Source: Oleomonas cavernae
GTDB taxonomy: Bacteria > Pseudomonadota > Alphaproteobacteria > Zavarziniales > Zavarziniaceae
NCBI RefSeq assembly: GCF_003590945.1
Contig: NZ_QYUK01000016.1
Location: 372,001 to 436,000, forward strand
DNA: 64,000 bases
Direction of reading: 5' to 3'
The first letter of the stretch is position 1, and each line of letters opens with the position of its first letter. Below, in pieces: positions 20,298 through 30,785 of this stretch. Both the position numbers and the translations under genes were made by a program. The notes beneath the pieces were generated by a model. The model was not told where the DNA came from and ran no database searches. It worked only from the letters and a program-made list of their open reading frames with translations.

Positions 20298-21047
20298 TCA
20301 ACCGCGCCCGATGAAGGGCATGTTGGTCGCGGCGATGGTCAGGAACTGGACATTGGTGTCGAGCGGCAGGTTGGCCATGAACACCACCGCCTCGGCCGCC
20401 TTGGCCGCCTGCATCCGCGGCTCGGGCGCGATCCGCCCGTCGGCCTGGAGCATGCCGGTGGCCATCCCCTGGGTCATCTCGGTCGCGGCATTGCCGATGT
20501 CGATCTGGCCGCAGGCGATGCTGAACGGCCGGCCGTCGAGCGAGATCGACCGGGTCAGGCCGGTGATGGCGTGCTTGGACGCGGTATAGGCGACCGAGCG
20601 GGGCCTGGGCACATGGGCCGAGATCGAGCCGTTGTTGACGATCCGCCCGCCTTGCGGCACCTGCGCCTTCATCGCCTTGAACGCCGCCTGGGCGCACAGG
20701 AAGCAGCCGGTCAGGTTGACCTCGATCAGCGCCCGCCATTTCGCCGCCGGCACCTCCTCGACCGAGCCCGAGGCATCGAAGCTGCCGGCATTGTTGAACA
20801 GCACGTCGATGCGGCCGAAACGCGCCAGGGCCGCCGCGAACAGGGCCGCGACGGCGCCCTCGTCGGTCACGTCGGTCGGCACCGCCAGCGTCCTGGCCGG
20901 ATCGGCGCACAGGGCCTGCGTCGCTGCAAGGGCGTCCGCCCGCCGTCCCGCCAGGACGACACTGTCGCCCTGGGCCGCAAAGGCGATCGCGGTGGCCCGG
21001 CCGATGCCCGAGCCTGCCCCGGTGACGACGACGACCTTGGCGCTCAT
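20298..21047 (-). CDS. Short-chain dehydrogenase/reductase
   Basis: NAD(P)-dependent classical SDR of 249 aa. The cofactor motif TGAGSGIG sits at 9-16, NNAG near 89-92, and the catalytic Ser-Tyr-Lys in NNGSIS and YTASKHA. An Arg in AGRRADAL suggests NADP(H). The C-terminal segment [19 protein letters not shown] is usual for the family. Probably co-transcribed with the methyltransferase gene downstream. Substrate unknown. Confidence 0.92.
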   Translation of the reverse strand: MSAKVVVVTGAGSGIGRATAIAFAAQGDSVVLAGRRADALAATQALCADPARTLAVPTDVTDEGAVAALFAAALARFGRIDVLFNNAGSFDASGSVEEVPAAKWRALIEVNLTGCFLCAQAAFKAMKAQVPQGGRIVNNGSISAHVPRPRSVAYTASKHAITGLTRSISLDGRPFSIACGQIDIGNAATEMTQGMATGMLQADGRIAPEPRMQAAKAAEAVVFMANLPLDTNVQFLTIAATNMPFIGRG

Positions 21048-21422
21048 GCAACCTCCGTCAATACAAACGTGAAGACTTCACCGGCCGCCTGATCCCCGAC
21101 AAGCACCGGCGATGATGCGGCTCCCCCCGGCGGGAGAACAGCGAAAATCCTGCAATCGAAAATGGTTTCGGCCACCCCAAAGCCCGTTTCAGCAGTATGG
21201 CGGGCCGGCTTTTGCGGTCGATGCCGCAGAGCAAAACGAGGTCTGGAATGAAGCCGGCCCGATCTGTAGGCTGCTTCCGGGCGATGCGTGGGCGGGCACG
21301 GAATGTTAAGGTTCCCTTGGGCACAGATCTCTGCTGCCGGAACGGACGGTCGCCCGGGATTCGTCGCCTATGGCTTTCAGGCGCCGACCCCGTATCGGGC
21401 AGCGTAGTAGGGGCAGGAAGTC
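21048..21422. other. Intergenic region between divergent SDR and glycosyltransferase genes
   Basis: A 375-bp gap that must hold promoters for two divergent operons. Short open frames exist on both strands, but none shows family motifs, signal peptides or a convincing ribosome site. An aggggcaggaag stretch about 15 bp before 21423 is a plausible Shine-Dalgarno region for the first glycosyltransferase. No repeat or hairpin stands out. Confidence 0.6.
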
Positions 21423-22706
21423 ATGTCAGCGCCTGTGTCAGCACACGACATCGAGCTGGTGTCGCCGCCGGGCCGAGGCCCGCGCATCCTGATCTACAGC
21501 CATGACACCTTCGGCCTGGGCCACCTGCGCCGCTCCCGCGCCATTGCCAATCGCCTGATCCAGAGCCATCCCGACGCCTCGATCCTGATCATTTCCGGCT
21601 CGCCGGTGATCGGCAGCTTCGACTTTGCCCATGGCGTCGACTATGTCCGGGTGCCCGGCGTGGTGAAGCTGCCGGATGGCTCCTACACCACCCACAGCCT
21701 GAACATGGCCCTGGACCAGGCGGTGGCCATGCGCCAGGGCATCATCCTGGAAAGCTGCCGCACCCTGTCGCCGGATCTCGTCATCGTCGACAAGGAGCCG
21801 ACGGGCTTCCGGGGCGAATTGCTGCCGGCCCTGGCCAAGCTGAAGGCCGACGGCGCCCGCATCGTCCTGGGCGTGCGCGACGTGATGGACGCGCCCGAAG
21901 CCCTGGTCCCGGAATGGGAGCGCAAGGGTGCGATCAGTGCCCTGGTCGAGTTCTACGACGCCATCTGGGTCTACGGCCTGCAGGATTTCTATGAACCGCT
22001 GGCCGCCCTGCCGCTGCCCCCGGCCTTCCGCCAGCGCATTTCCTATACCGGCTATCTGCGCCGCGAGGTGCCGACCAGGCGGCCGCTGACCCGCTATCCG
22101 CGGCTGACCCGGCGGCCCTTCATCCTGGTCACGCCGGGCGGCGGCGGCGACGGCCACGAGATGATCGACTGGGTCCTGTCGGCCTACGAGCACGACCGGC
22201 ACCTGCCCAACCCCGCCCTGATCGTCTTCGGCCCGTTCCTGGCCCGCGAAAGCCGGGCGCGCTTCCTCGAACGCATCGCCCTCTTGCCGGATGTGGAGGC
22301 CCTGACCTTCGATTCAGGCATGGAGCACCTGATGAACGCTGCCGCCAGCGTCATTTCCATGGGCGGCTACAACACCTTTTGCGAGATCCTGTCGCTGGAC
22401 AAGCGGGCCTTGATCATTCCCCGGCGCTCGCCCCGGCTGGAGCAGACAATCCGCACCGAACAGGCCTGTCGCCTGGGCCTGATCCAGTACCTCGACGGCG
22501 CCAACCTGCACCCGGGCGCGGTGCGCGACCCGATGGAAATGGCCCAGGCCATTCGCGCCCTGCCCGACCAGCCGCTGCCCTCGTCCGCCTTCCTGCCCAA
22601 CATGCTGGACGGCCTGCCCCGCATCGACACGCTGACGGCGCCCTGGCTGGGCCGCCCCCAAATGACGGTCCGGCGGCGGGTCGCCCGGACCGGTGTGGCC
22701 GAATGA
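21423..22706 (+). CDS. Glycosyltransferase, GT28/MurG-like (COG4671-type)
   Basis: A 427-aa predicted GT-B glycosyltransferase. The N-terminal half contains YSHDTFGLGHLRRSRAIANRL, the nucleotide-sugar enzyme opening of this family. The C-terminal half has ILVTPGGGGDGHEM and GGYNTFCEILSLDKRALIIPR, the donor-binding region. No TM or signal, so it acts at the cytosolic membrane face. It is first of a four-gene glycosyltransferase operon, and its stop overlaps the next start (ATGA at 22703-22706). The fourth gene has a related N-terminal domain. The glycan product is unknown. Confidence 0.88.
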   Translation: MSAPVSAHDIELVSPPGRGPRILIYSHDTFGLGHLRRSRAIANRLIQSHPDASILIISGSPVIGSFDFAHGVDYVRVPGVVKLPDGSYTTHSLNMALDQAVAMRQGIILESCRTLSPDLVIVDKEPTGFRGELLPALAKLKADGARIVLGVRDVMDAPEALVPEWERKGAISALVEFYDAIWVYGLQDFYEPLAALPLPPAFRQRISYTGYLRREVPTRRPLTRYPRLTRRPFILVTPGGGGDGHEMIDWVLSAYEHDRHLPNPALIVFGPFLARESRARFLERIALLPDVEALTFDSGMEHLMNAAASVISMGGYNTFCEILSLDKRALIIPRRSPRLEQTIRTEQACRLGLIQYLDGANLHPGAVRDPMEMAQAIRALPDQPLPSSAFLPNMLDGLPRIDTLTAPWLGRPQMTVRRRVARTGVAE

Positions 22707-23922
22707 CGGCTGCGGCCGGGTCGCGACTGGCCATCATCGTCAAGGGCTATCCCCGGCTGTCGGAAACCTTCATCGCCCAGGAACTGCTGGCCCTGGAACA
22801 GGCCGGGCTGGCCCTCGAGATCTGGTCGCTGCGCCGGCCGACCGACCCCGACGTGCACCAGCTCCACCGCCAGATCCAGGCGCCGGCCCACTACCTGCCG
22901 GAATATCTGTACCAGGAGCCGCTACGCGTCCTCAAAGGCCTCGCCGCCGGCCTGGGCCGGGCGCGCTTGCCGCGGCTGATGGCGGTCTTCCTGCGCGACC
23001 TGTGGCGCGATCCCACGGCCAACCGGCTGCGCCGCCTGGGCCAGGCCCTGGTCCTGGCGCGCGAACTGCCGGCGACGGTCGGGCACCTCCACGTCCATTT
23101 CCTGCACACGCCGGCCTCCGTCGCCCGCTATGCCGCCCTGCTCACCGGCCGGCGCTACAGTTTCTCGGCCCATGCCAAGGATATCTGGACCACGCCGGCC
23201 TGGGAGAAGCGCGAGAAGATCGCCGACAGCGCCTGGGGCGTCACCTGCACCTGCCAGGGACACGAGGCCCTGGCGCCGCTGGCCCCGCCCGGGCGCGTCT
23301 CGCTGGTCTATCACGGGCTGGACCTGGGCCGCTTTCCCCGCCGCCCGAGCGGCCCGACGCCCCGCCGGGACACCCCGTCAACTTGATCACCGTCGGCCGG
23401 GCCGTGCCCAAGAAGGGCTTCGACGACCTGCTGGCGGCGCTCGGCCGGTTGCCGGCCGCGTTGAACTGGCGCCTGGTCCACATCGGCGGGGGCAGCCTGC
23501 GCACCGCCCTCGAACAGCAGGCGGTGCGGCTTGGCCTGGGCGACCGGGTGACCTGGGCCGGCGCCCTGCCCCAGGCCGAGGTGATCGCGGCCCTGCGCCA
23601 GGCCGACATCTTCGTTCTGCCGTGCAAGGAGGGGGCCGACGGCGACCGCGACGGCCTGCCCAATGTCATCATGGAGGCGGCGACCCAGGGCCTGCCCATC
23701 GTCTCGACCCGGTTTGCCGGTGTGCCCGAATTCGTCCGCGAGGGGATCGAGGGCCTGCTGGTGCCGCCGAACGATCCGCCCGCGCTCGCCCGGGCGCTCG
23801 AGAGCCTGATCCTGGACGGCCCCCAACGGCGGCGCCTGGGCGCCGGTGCCCTGGCGCGGGTCCGGGCCGCCTTCTCCTTCGAGGCCGGGATCGCGGCGCT
23901 GCTGGCGAAGTTTCGCCCATGA
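22703..23922 (+). CDS. Glycosyltransferase family 4 protein, apparent single-base frameshift
   Basis: Frame one (22703 to about 23339) gives MTAAAGSRLAIIVKGYPRLSE, FLHTPASVARYAALLTGR, YSFSAHAKDIW and VYHGLDLGRFP, the acceptor-side domain of GT4 enzymes. Frame two (about 23340 to 23922) continues with LITVGRAVPKKGFDDLL and KEGADGDRDGLPNVIMEA, the E-x7-E donor motif region, then GVPEFVREGIEGLLVPP. One additional C in the cccc run at 23336-23339 joins the two into 406 aa, a normal GT4 length. It is coupled by ATGA overlaps on both sides. A sequence error is likelier than a dead gene. Confidence 0.87.
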
Positions 23923-25042
23923 CCGCCGCCATAGCCTTCTACGCCCCGCTGAAAAGCCCGGACGACCCGGTGCCGTCGGGCGACCGGGAGATGGCGCGCC
24001 TGCTGTTTGCGGCGCTGGCCCGCGCCGGCTATGCCCCCGAGCTGGCCTCGCGGCTGCGGCTCTACAACGGCCGGGGCGATGCCGACCTGGCCATGGCGCA
24101 GGAAGCCGCGGCGGTGGGGCGGCGATGGCCCTGGCCGATGCCTATCTGGCCCGGCCGCCGGCCGAGCGCCCGCGCCTGTGGTTCACCTATCATGTCTATT
24201 ACAAGGCGCCCGACCTGATCGGCCCCGTCGTCGCCCGGCGCCTGGGGATTCCCTATCTCGTCGCCGAAGGCTCGCGCTCGCCCAAGCGGGCGGCGGGGCC
24301 CTGGGCGCGCGGCCACGCCCAGGCGGAAGCAGCACTCGATGCTGCCCGGGTCATCCTGGTGCTGAACGAGCGCGACCGCCCGGCCCTGGCGGCGGCGCAG
24401 CCGGCGAGCCAGCGCCTGGTCCCGTTCCCGCCCTTCCTCGATCCGGCCGTCTGGCCCGCCGCCCCGCGGGAAGCGACAGCGGGGCCGCTGCGCCTGCTGA
24501 CCGTCGCCATGATGCGCGCGGGCGACAAGCGCGCGTCCTACGATCTGCTGGCCCAGGCCCTGGAACTGGCCGCCGACCTGCCCTGGACCCTGGACATCGT
24601 CGGCGACGGCCCGGCCCGGGCCGCGGTCGAGGCGCGCTTTTCAGGCCTCGGCGACCGGGTGCGCTGGCACGGCCTGGTGACCGACCGCGCGGTGCTGGGC
24701 AGTTACTATGCCGGTGCCGACCTGCTGGTCTGGCCGGCGGTGAACGAGGCCTTTGGCATGATCTTCCTCGAGGCGGCGCTGCACGGCTGTCCGGCCCTGG
24801 CGGGCGATTTCGGCGGCGTGCGCGGCGTTGTCCGGCCGGGCGAGACGGGGGTGATCGTTGCCCCGGGCGACGCCTCGGCCCTGGCGGCCGCGCTGGTCGA
24901 CCTCGCCCAACCGGGGCGCCTGGCGCCGCTGTCGGCCGCCGCCCGGCGCTTCGTCCTTGGCGAGCGGACGCTCGATGTCGCGGCGGCACGGCTTGCCGCC
25001 ATCATCGCCGAGACCCTCTCGGCATGGGAGGGCCGGGCATGA
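23919..25042 (+). CDS. Glycosyltransferase (GT-B, group 1), apparent single-base frameshift
   Basis: Starts at ATG 23919-23921, overlapping the previous stop. The first frame reads MTAAIAFYAPLKSPDDPVPSG and SGDREMARLLFAALARAGY to about 24115. A second frame continues with ADAYLARPPAERPRLWFTYH, ERDRPALAAAQPASQ, VGDGPARAAVEARF and NEAFGMIFLEAALHGCPALA, the typical GT4 donor loop. One extra G in gggg at 24116-24119 joins them into 374 aa. A related enzyme in the same operon as two other glycosyltransferases suggests stepwise assembly of a surface glycan. Confidence 0.86.
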
Positions 25043-26945
25043 GCCTGTCGGTCCTGATCGCCGTCACCCATCTGCTGGGCGTCGGCCACCTGGCCCGGGC
25101 CGCCGCACTCGGCCGTGGCCTCGCCGCGGCCGGGCACCGGGTGACCCTGGTCACCGGCGGGCGGCCCAGCACTCTGATCCGGCTGGCGGGGTCGAGGTGG
25201 TGCAACTGCCCCCGGTTCACTGCCGGGGGGTGGACTTCCGCACCCTGCTGGGCGACGACGGCCAGCCCATTGGCGATCGGGTGCGGGCGGCCCGGATCGA
25301 GGCCATGCTGGGCGCGCTGGCGAAGGCCGCGCCCGACGTGGTGGTGACGGAGACCTTCCCCTTCGGCCGGCGGCAACTGGCCGCGGAGTTCCTGGCCCTG
25401 CTCGAGACGGCCGAGGCCCGGCCCCGGCGGCCGGCGATCCTGGCCTCGATCCGGGATATCCTCAATCCGCCGTCCAGCGCCGCCAAGGCCGTCGAGGCGC
25501 AGGAACGCCTGGGCCGCCACTACGACGGCGTCCTGGTCCATGGCGACCGGGCCGTCGCCCCCCTGGATGCCTCCTGGCCGGTCGATCCGGCCCTGGCGCG
25601 GATGCTGCACTACACCGGCTATGTCGTCGAGCAGGCGCCGGGTGACGGCCCCGCCCCGGCGCCGGGCCATGACATCCTGGTTTCGGGCGGGGGCAGTGCT
25701 GCCAGCCTGCCGCTGTTCCGGGCCGCGGTCGCGGCGGCGGCAACCTGGCCGGGGCCGCAGCGCTGGCGCCTGCTGGTGGGCCAGGGCGTGCCCCAGGCCG
25801 ATTTCGATGCCCTGGCCGCCCATCAGGGCGAGGGCCTGGTGGTCGAGCGGGCGCGGCCCGATTTCACGCGCCTGCTGGCCGGCGCCGCTCTCTCGGTCAG
25901 CCAGGCGGGCTACAACACCGCGATCGACATCGCCGTCGCCCGGGTGCCGGCGGTGGTCGTGCCGTTCGAACAGGGCCACGAGGCCGAACAGCGCCTGCGT
26001 GCAGAGTGCTTCGCCGCCAGCGGCCTGGTCGGCATCGTGGCCGAACAGGATCTCACCCCCGAAAGCCTGGCCCGCGCGGTCGCCGAGACCCTGGCCAGGC
26101 CGCGACCGGCACGGTGCCCGCTGAACCTCGACGGCATCGCGGGCAGCATCCGCGTGATCGAGGATCATGCCGGCCGCGCGGCAGCCTTGGACCGGGCCCT
26201 GGCGCGCGCCGCCGCCACGGGCAAGGTGATCGAGTTCTGGTGGCGGGACGACGACGCGGTCGAACCCGGGCCGAAACTGGACCGTCTGCTGGACCTTGCC
26301 GGCCGCCACGGCGTGCCGCTGGCCCTGGCGGTGATTCCGCAAGGGGCGACGGCGGCGCTGGCCAGCCGCCTGGCCGATTTGCCGGTGGCGGTCCTGGTCC
26401 ATGGCCTCGCCCATCGCAACAATGCCCCGCCCGGGACCAAGAAACAGGAACTGGGCCATCTGCCGCCGGCCGCGCTGGCGGCAGACCTTGCCGTGGCGCG
26501 CGCGCATCTGGCGGATCTGTTCGGGGATCGGCTGCTGCCCGTCCTGGTGCCGCCCTGGAACCGCATCGAGCCTGAGTTGGTGCCGCTGCTGCCGGCGGCG
26601 GGGTTCGCCGGCCTGTCGAGCTATGGCCGGCAGCCGGCGGCGGCGGTGCCGGGCCTGGTCCAGGCCAATAGCCATGTCGATCCGATCGATTGGCGGGGCG
26701 GCGGCGGCCTGGTGTCGCCCGTGGCCTTGTTCGCCGATCTGGCGGCGCACATCGAGGCGATCGTCGACGGCAGCGCCCCGGCCGAACCGATCGGCCTGCT
26801 GACCCACCATCTCGTCCAGGACGCCTGGACCTGGGCCTGGATCGAGCGGTTCGTTGCTTTGGTGCAATCTGGCCGCGGCACCCGCTTCATTTCGGCGCAA
26901 CAAGTGTTCAAGCCAGATTGCCCCCCGGCCGTTGATTACCTTTAA
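25039..26945 (+). CDS. Glycosyltransferase fused to polysaccharide-deacetylase-like domain, apparent frameshift
   Basis: Corrected length 635 aa. Residues about 1-375 form a GT28-like transferase (start MSLSVLIAVTHLLGVGHLAR; later LSVSQAGYNTAIDIAVARVP and VVPFEQGHEAEQ). Residues about 390-635 resemble a polysaccharide deacetylase (NodB/CE4 fold): EFWWRDDDAVEPG with the Asp pair, VLVHGLAHRNNAP for metal-binding His, and VLVPPWNRIEPEL. One extra G in gggg at 25188-25191 is needed to join LIRLAG to VEVVQLPPV. The fusion implies that sugar transfer and N-deacetylation occur together. It ends 36 bp before the ABC ATPase gene. Confidence 0.83.
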
Positions 26946-26981
26946 TGGCGGGGTAACCTCGATTGGGATCGCTGGCGCGGA

Positions 26982-28864
26982 ATGGCTGAACACCTCGAAC
27001 CTGATCGCCACCTGCTTCGCGTCCAGAACCTGAACGTCGAATTCACGGGCGAGACCGGCATGGTCCATGCCGTGCGCGGGGCCGGTTTCGACCTGCACGC
27101 CGGCAAGACCTTTGCCGTGGTCGGCGAGTCCGGCTCGGGCAAGTCGGTGACGGCCCAGGCGATCATGGGGATCCTGCCGCACAACGGCCGCATCACCGGC
27201 GGCTCGCTGCTGTTCCGACAGGGGCCGGGCGACGGCATGATCGACCTGGCGCGCCTGCCGCGGGAATCGACGGCGATGCGGGCGATCCGCGGCGACCGCA
27301 TCGCCATGATCTTCCAGGAGCCGATGTCGTCCTTCTCGCCGGTGCACAGCATCGGCAACCAGGTGACCGAGGCCCTGCGCATTCACACCAAGGTCTCGGC
27401 GAAAGACGCCGCCGCCGCCGCCATGGCCCTGTTCGAACGGGTGGGTTTTCACAACCCCAAGGCCATGCTCACCACCTATCCGTTCGAACTGTCGGGCGGC
27501 ATGCGCCAGCGGGCAATGATCGCGATGGCCCTGATCTGCAACCCCGCCCTGCTGATCGCCGACGAGCCGACGACCGCGCTCGACGTCACCACCCAGGCGC
27601 AGATCCTGCAACTGATCAAGGATCTCCAGGCGGAACGGGGCATGGCGGTGATGCTGATCACCCATGACCTGGGCGTGGTCGCCAGCATGGCCGACGAGAT
27701 AGCCGTCATGTACCGCGGCGAGGTGATGGAAAGCGGCAGCCGCGAACAAATCTTCCGCGCGCCCCGCCACCCCTACCTGCAAGCCCTGATGCGCGCGGTG
27801 CCCCGCTTCCACATGGAACAGGGCGAACGCCTCATCCCGTTGCGCGAAATCAAGCTGCCGGCGGACGCACTCAACGCCGTGGCCAGGCCGTCCGCCGCCC
27901 CGCGCGACGTCCTCTCGGTCGAGCGGGTCTCGAAGAGCTTCATGCCCCGGGGCAGCCTGTGGTCGCGCTATGTCACCTCGATCCATGCCCTGACCGATGT
28001 CAGCTTCGCCCTGAAGGCCGGCTGCACCCTGGGCCTGGTGGGCGAGTCCGGCTCGGGCAAGACCACGCTGGCCCGCATCATCATGCGCGCGCTGCACCCC
28101 GACAGCGGCCGCGTCTGCTTCGACGACGGCAGCGGCCCGCTGGACCTGGCCACCCTGGACGCGGCGCGCCTGAAGGCCTTCCGCCGCACCGTGCAGTTCG
28201 TCTTCCAGGACCCCCATTCCAGCCTCAACCCGCGCATGACCGTGCAGGACATCCTGACCGAGCCGCTGGGCATCCACGGCATCGGCACCCCGGCCGAGCG
28301 CCTGGAGCGGGTAGCCGGCCTGGTCGAACTGGTGGGCCTGCACCGCCGCCACCTGAAGCGTTACCCGCATTCCTTCTCGGGCGGCCAGCGCCAGCGCATC
28401 GGCCTGGCCCGGGCGCTGGCGCTGTCGCCTTCGGTGATCATCTGCGACGAGCCGACCTCGGCCCTCGACGTCTCGGTCCAGGCCCAGGTGCTGAACCTGC
28501 TGCACGACCTGCAGGCCCAGCTCGGCCTGTCCTATCTGTTCGTCTCCCACAATCTGGCGGTGGTCGACTACATGGCCGACGACATCGTCGTGCTGTGCCG
28601 CGGCCTGGTGGTGGAGCGGGCGCCGCGCGAACGCCTGTTCCGCGCGCCCCGGCATCCCTATACTCAGGCCCTGATCGCCGCCGTGCCCGAGCCCGACATC
28701 GACTACCCGCTCGATTCCGCCGGCGTCAAGGCCGGTATCGGCCCCGCCGACTGGCCGGCGCCGTTCCGCATCGGCCGGGATCCGGCACAAAGCCGGATGG
28801 TCGAGGTGGCGCCCGAGCACTTCGTGCGCATCGGCGACGAGACGATGGGGGGCTCGAGGCATGA
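26982..28864 (+). CDS. yejF: Peptide ABC importer, fused double ATPase (YejF/DppDF-type), 3' frameshift
   Basis: Energises uptake of peptides or similar solutes. It contains two full ABC domains. Domain 1 has Walker A GESGSGKS (near residue 48), signature LSGGMRQR and Walker [11 protein letters not shown]. Domain 2 has [16 protein letters not shown] and [12 protein letters not shown]. The oligopeptide-transporter C-terminal stretches RAPRHPY occur after each domain. The open frame runs on past 28864 only because one G appears to be missing in gggggg at 28847-28852. With it restored, the protein ends GGLEA (627 aa) and its TGA overlaps the next ATG (28861-28864). The gene symbol is by similarity of layout only. 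Confidence 0.9.
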
Positions 28865-30776
28865 GCCGCATCCTCGCCGCCCTGCTACTTCTAGTATCTC
28901 ACGCGCTGAGCGGCACGGCCCTGGCGGACGGTCCGCCCGAGGTGCCGATGCTGGCGCCGCTGGTGGCCGCGGGCAAGCTGCCGCCGGTCGGCGAGCGCCT
29001 GCCCAAGGTGCCGCTGGTCTCGGATTTCGCCAGCTTCGGCCGCACGCTCGGCAGCTATGGCGGCGAGATCCGCATGCTGACGGCCAAGGCACGCGACCTG
29101 CGCTATGTCTCGGTCAACGGCTATGCCCGGCTGATGGTCTACGACCAGAACCTGGCCCTGAAACCCGATATCCTGGAGCGGGTCGACAACGAGGGCGACC
29201 GGGTCTTCACCTTCACCCTGCGCGAAGGCCACCGCTGGTCCGACGGCGCCCCTTCACCACCGAGGATTTCCGCTATTACTGGGAAGACATCGCCAACAAC
29301 AAGCAACTGTCCAAGGCCGGGCCGCCGGAGCTGTTCCGCGCCGACGGCCAATTGCCCAGGGTCGACATCCTGGGGCCCTACCAGATCCGCTATAGCTGGG
29401 ACAAGCCGAACCCCGGCTTCCTGCCGTCCCTGGCCCTGCCGCGGCCGATCTTCATCTATGCCCCGGCGCATTACCTGCACCAGTTCCATGCCCGCTACGG
29501 CGACAAGGATGCGCTGGCGGCCGAGGCGTCACGCCGCAGCCTGAGTTCCTGGGCCGCCCTGCACAACAAGCTGAACGAGCCCTATGACGCCAGCAATGTC
29601 GACATGCCCACGCTGGACCCCTGGGTGGTCAAGACGGCACCGCCGGCGTCGCGTTTCGTGTTCGAGCGCAACCCCTATTTCCACCGGGTCGATCCGGCCG
29701 GGCGGCAGTTGCCCTATATCGACCGCGTCATCGTCTCGATCACCGCCCCCAGCCTGTTCGCCGCCCGCGCCAATGCCGGCGACGTCGACCTGCAGACCCG
29801 GGGCCTGGCCATGAGCGACGTACCCGTCCTGAAGGAAGGCGAGGCGATGCACGGCTACCGCACCCTGCTGTGGCCGATGGCGCAGGGCTCGGCCTTCGCC
29901 CTCTACCCCAACCTGACCACCAGCGACCCGGTCTGGCGCAAGGTGGTGCGGGACGTGCGCTTCCGGCGCGCCCTGTCCCTGGCCATCGATCGCCACACCC
30001 TGAACAACGCCCTGTGGTTCGGCTTAGGGATCGAGGGCAACAACGGCCTGATGCCCGATTCCGCGCTCTACGCCGACGACAACCGGACCAAGTGGGCGCA
30101 CTACGACCCCGCCGAGGCCAACCGCCTGCTGGACGAGATGGGCCTGGATCAGCGCGACAGCGCCGGCACGCGACTGCTGCCCGACGGGCGGCCGCTGCGC
30201 GTCATCGTCGAGGTCGACGGCAACGCCGGCGTGCTGATCGACGCGCTCGAGATCACCGAGGAATTCTGGGCCGATGTGGGCGTGCGCCTGTTCATCAAGC
30301 CGGGCGACATCGGCAATATCCGGCAGCGTTCCTATGCCGGGCAGACCGTGATGGTGGCCGGCACCGGCTTCGACAACGCCCTGGTAACGCCCCTGATGTC
30401 GCCGCGCGAGCTGGCGCCGATCCAGCAGGCCAATGCCGCCTGGCCCAAATGGGGCCAGTATTTCGAGACCAACGGCAAGCTGGGCGAGGCACCCGACACG
30501 CCCAAGGCCAAGCGCCTGATGGAACTCTACGAGCAGTGGTGCATGAGTTCGAGCGAGGCGGAAAAGGCCCGCGCCTGGTCCGAGATGCTGAACCTGCACG
30601 CCGACAATCAATGGGTCATCGGCACGGTGTCGGGCGACCTGCAGCCCATCGTGGTCAACAACCGCCTGCGCAACATTCCCGACCGGGCGTTCTTCTCGTG
30701 GGAGCCGACGGCCCTGCTGGGGGCCTATCGCATCGACGAATTCTATTTCGCCGATGGCGCGCAAGGGGGCTCGTAA
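28861..30776 (+). CDS. yejA: Peptide ABC importer substrate-binding protein (family 5), apparent frameshift
   Basis: Periplasmic binding protein (SBP_bac_5 / cluster C). It starts [20 protein letters not shown], a signal peptide, then GSYGGEIRMLTAKARD and FTLREGHRWSDGAP. After the joint comes FTTEDFRYYWEDIANNKQL, RYSWDKPNPGFLPSLALPR, VRFRRALSLAIDRHTLN and YDPAEANRLLDEMGL, all typical of the family. One extra C in cccc at 29249-29252 restores DGAPFTTEDF and gives 638 aa. It is coupled to the ATPase gene upstream, with 9 bp to the first permease gene. Confidence 0.9.
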
Positions 30777-30785
30777 GGGGGGCTC

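Noticed and set aside
25002-28871. A 1289-codon open frame on the minus strand across the glycosyltransferase and ABC ATPase genes.
   Set aside because: Low-complexity His/Gln/Gly/Arg composition, opposite to well-supported genes; a typical high-GC antisense shadow. The same applies to the minus-strand frame at 30024-32960.
14297-29300. Programmed translational frameshifting as the cause of the frame breaks in the metabolic and transport genes.
   Set aside because: The sites share only a G/C run. They lack classic slippery heptamers, and recoding in several adjacent unrelated genes is implausible. Only the IS3 orfA/orfB T-run is kept as a programmed site.
26982-30776. A single 1264-codon open frame that would fuse the double ABC ATPase to the substrate-binding protein.
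   Set aside because: The middle part (28865 to about 29250) has no family similarity and reads the binding-protein gene in the wrong frame. Two single-base deletions at 28847-28852 and 29249-29252 create the artefact; two separate genes with an ATGA overlap fit better.
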